Source: Flavobacteriaceae bacterium UBA3078 (GTDB lineage: Bacteria; Bacteroidota; Bacteroidia; Flavobacteriales; Flavobacteriaceae). Taken from it: DNA of 6,355 nucleotides. Made by a program: the position numbers and the translations under genes. The stretch spans positions 9,881 to 16,235 of the forward strand of contig DFBO01000189.1 of the NCBI GenBank assembly GCA_002366675.1, given 5' to 3'. The notes beneath the pieces are model-generated. The model was given only the letters and a program-made list of their open reading frames with translations. It did no database searches and had not been told where the DNA came from. Shown one piece after another: positions 4,836 through 6,355 of the stretch; within the stretch, counting starts at the first letter, position 1, and each line of letters starts with the position of its first letter.

Positions 4836-6355
4836 ATGACACAATTCAGCTATAAAAAATGGAATACCACTTTAGGTTGGTTCTCCTTTTTAATTGCATT
4901 AACAACTTATAGTTTAACTGTTGAACCAACTGTAAGCTTCTGGGATGCTGGCGAATACATACTAACTTCATCAAAATTACAAGTTGGTCATCCACCTGGA
5001 GCTCCATTGTTTCAAATGTTTGGTGCCTTCTTTTCTATGTTTGCTTTAGAGCCTAGTCAAATAGGTTTGGTTATGAACCTTATGAGTGCTGTTGCAAGTG
5101 CCTTTACCATATTGTTTATGTTCTGGACTATTTCTTTATTGCTTGAAAAAATAATAAAACTTAATGGCGAATTTACACAATCTAAAAAAATAGCAGTACT
5201 TGGTAGTGCTTTTGTAGGAAGTTTAGCTTTTGCTTTTACAGATTCTTTCTGGTTTAACGCTGTAGAAACTGAAGTTTATGCCATGGCAACTTTAATTATG
5301 TCTGTGCTTTTCTACTTAAGTTTACGTTGGGAAAAAGATATGGACAACCCTCGAGGAAACCGTTGGCTGATATTAATTGCCTTTATTATTGGTCTTTCAT
5401 TTGGAGTTCACTTTATGGGCTTACTTACCATTCCTGCTATTGGATTAATCTATTATTTTAAAAATTACAAGACTGTAACTGTTAAAAATTTTATAATTGC
5501 CAATGTGGTTTCTGTGGCCATCTTATTATTCATCTTTAAATTATTATTACCAAATGCTCTAAAGCTTTTTAGTGCTTTCGAAATATTCTTTGTTAACACT
5601 ATTGGACTTCCATTTAATTCTGGAACCATAATCGCTGGATTTGTACTAATTGCAGCATTTTATTTTGGAATAAAATATACTAGAGATAAAAATCACAAAC
5701 ATTTAAATACAGGTATTTTATGTTTATTGTTCATTTTTATTGGTTTTTCTTCTTGGCTCTTATTACCAATTAGAGCAAATGCGAATGTGGTAATTAATGA
5801 AAATGATCCTTCTGATGCAAGAGAATTATTAGCTTATTATAATTTAGAACAATATCCTGAGACACACTTGTTTTATGGTCCTTTATTTACAGATCAATAT
5901 TCTGGACTGGATGAAAATGAGCCTTATGTTGACGATAAGCCAAATTATGAGAAAGATGAAAAAACAGGCAAATATGTTATAATTAACGATTGGAAAAACG
6001 CCAAACAAAATTATAATCATGAGCATTCAGCTATCTTACCTCGTATGTGGAGTCAAGAAAATGCCGAAAACTATATGCTTTTTTCTGGATTTTTGGATTT
6101 TAAATTAAAACCAGAATATCAAATGGAAAACGAATTGCGCAAAGCAATTTCAGAATTCAAAAACGATGTTGCTCAAGGAGCTGTTGATTATGAAGATTAT
6201 CATAATTTCTTAAAGCAGTTTGGTCAATATATAGATGTAGAAAAACCTTCGTTAGGTAGCAACATTGCCTATATGCTAGAATACCAATTAGGTTATATGT
6301 ATTGGAGATATTTTTTATGGAACTTTGCTGGAAGACAAGACGATGTACAAGGAAG
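4836..6355 (+). CDS. DUF2723 / TMEM260-like membrane glycosyltransferase-like protein, N-terminal 506 residues (3' end outside window)
   Basis: The frame is open from the ATG at 4836 (MTQFSYKKWNTTLGW) to the right edge. The product is a multi-pass inner-membrane protein. Hydrophobic segments lie at about residues 13-30, 78-104, 118-138, 148-163, 178-207, 217-238, 263-280 and 293-311. A long polar region with charged and aromatic residues begins near 312. The segment after the first membrane helix reads SFWDAGEYILTSSKLQVGHP (34-53). This acidic first loop (Asp37, Glu40) plus GHPPGAPLF (51-59) is typical of DUF2723 proteins, which have a GT-C-like architecture; in that fold an acidic residue in the first loop is usually catalytic. 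WFNAVETEVYAM (139-150) and LLPIRANANVVINENDPSDA (309-328) are further family-type segments. Human TMEM260, a relative, is a protein O-mannosyltransferase, so a role in transferring sugar from a lipid donor to protein or polysaccharide outside the cytoplasm is plausible but not shown. Bacteroidota members are usually about 1000 residues, so roughly half is visible. It is transcribed divergently from tRNA-Gln. Confidence 0.88.
   Translation, partial: MTQFSYKKWNTTLGWFSFLIALTTYSLTVEPTVSFWDAGEYILTSSKLQVGHPPGAPLFQMFGAFFSMFALEPSQIGLVMNLMSAVASAFTILFMFWTISLLLEKIIKLNGEFTQSKKIAVLGSAFVGSLAFAFTDSFWFNAVETEVYAMATLIMSVLFYLSLRWEKDMDNPRGNRWLILIAFIIGLSFGVHFMGLLTIPAIGLIYYFKNYKTVTVKNFIIANVVSVAILLFIFKLLLPNALKLFSAFEIFFVNTIGLPFNSGTIIAGFVLIAAFYFGIKYTRDKNHKHLNTGILCLLFIFIGFSSWLLLPIRANANVVINENDPSDARELLAYYNLEQYPETHLFYGPLFTDQYSGLDENEPYVDDKPNYEKDEKTGKYVIINDWKNAKQNYNHEHSAILPRMWSQENAENYMLFSGFLDFKLKPEYQMENELRKAISEFKNDVAQGAVDYEDYHNFLKQFGQYIDVEKPSLGSNIAYMLEYQLGYMYWRYFLWNFAGRQDDVQG

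Overview
The window looks like ordinary chromosome from a member of the Bacteroidota, most likely a marine Flavobacteriaceae. This rests on the AT-rich composition, the lack of clear Shine-Dalgarno sequences, promoter elements of the Bacteroidota type (TTTG about 19 nt before TAnnTTTG), and protein features such as a long Lys/Glu-rich IF2 linker and a DUF2723/TMEM260-like membrane protein. Genus and species cannot be fixed from the sequence alone.

Layout. Positions 1-3569 on the minus strand hold the conserved translation/transcription operon in the order rimP (3569-3108), nusA (3095-1863), infB (1832 to beyond position 1). The gaps are only 12 and 30 nt, so the three are almost certainly co-transcribed. 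Positions 3570-3730 are a divergent intergenic region. It holds a candidate rimP promoter, a GC-rich hairpin followed by a T-run in the rimP leader (the most interesting element here), and a candidate promoter for the opposite gene. A tandem-domain universal stress protein gene runs on the plus strand (3731-4555). A symmetric intrinsic terminator (4574-4609) separates it from a convergent tRNA-Gln(UUG) gene on the minus strand (4611-4683), which has a textbook Bacteroidota promoter at 4703-4733. From 4836 to the right edge, a plus-strand gene encodes the N-terminal 506 residues of a multi-pass DUF2723 glycosyltransferase-like protein.

Functional picture. RimP (30S maturation), NusA (transcription pausing, termination and antitermination) and IF2 (initiator tRNA recruitment) link transcription to ribosome assembly and translation initiation, and tRNA-Gln is also translation machinery. 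The stress protein and the membrane glycosyltransferase-like protein are separate transcription units with no evident link to the operon.

I see no mobile element, CRISPR array, phage gene or clearly new multi-gene system. The points worth a second look are the terminator-like hairpin before rimP, a duplicated motif in the IF2 linker, a degenerate second nucleotide site in the stress protein, and a 14-bp palindrome over the tRNA promoter.
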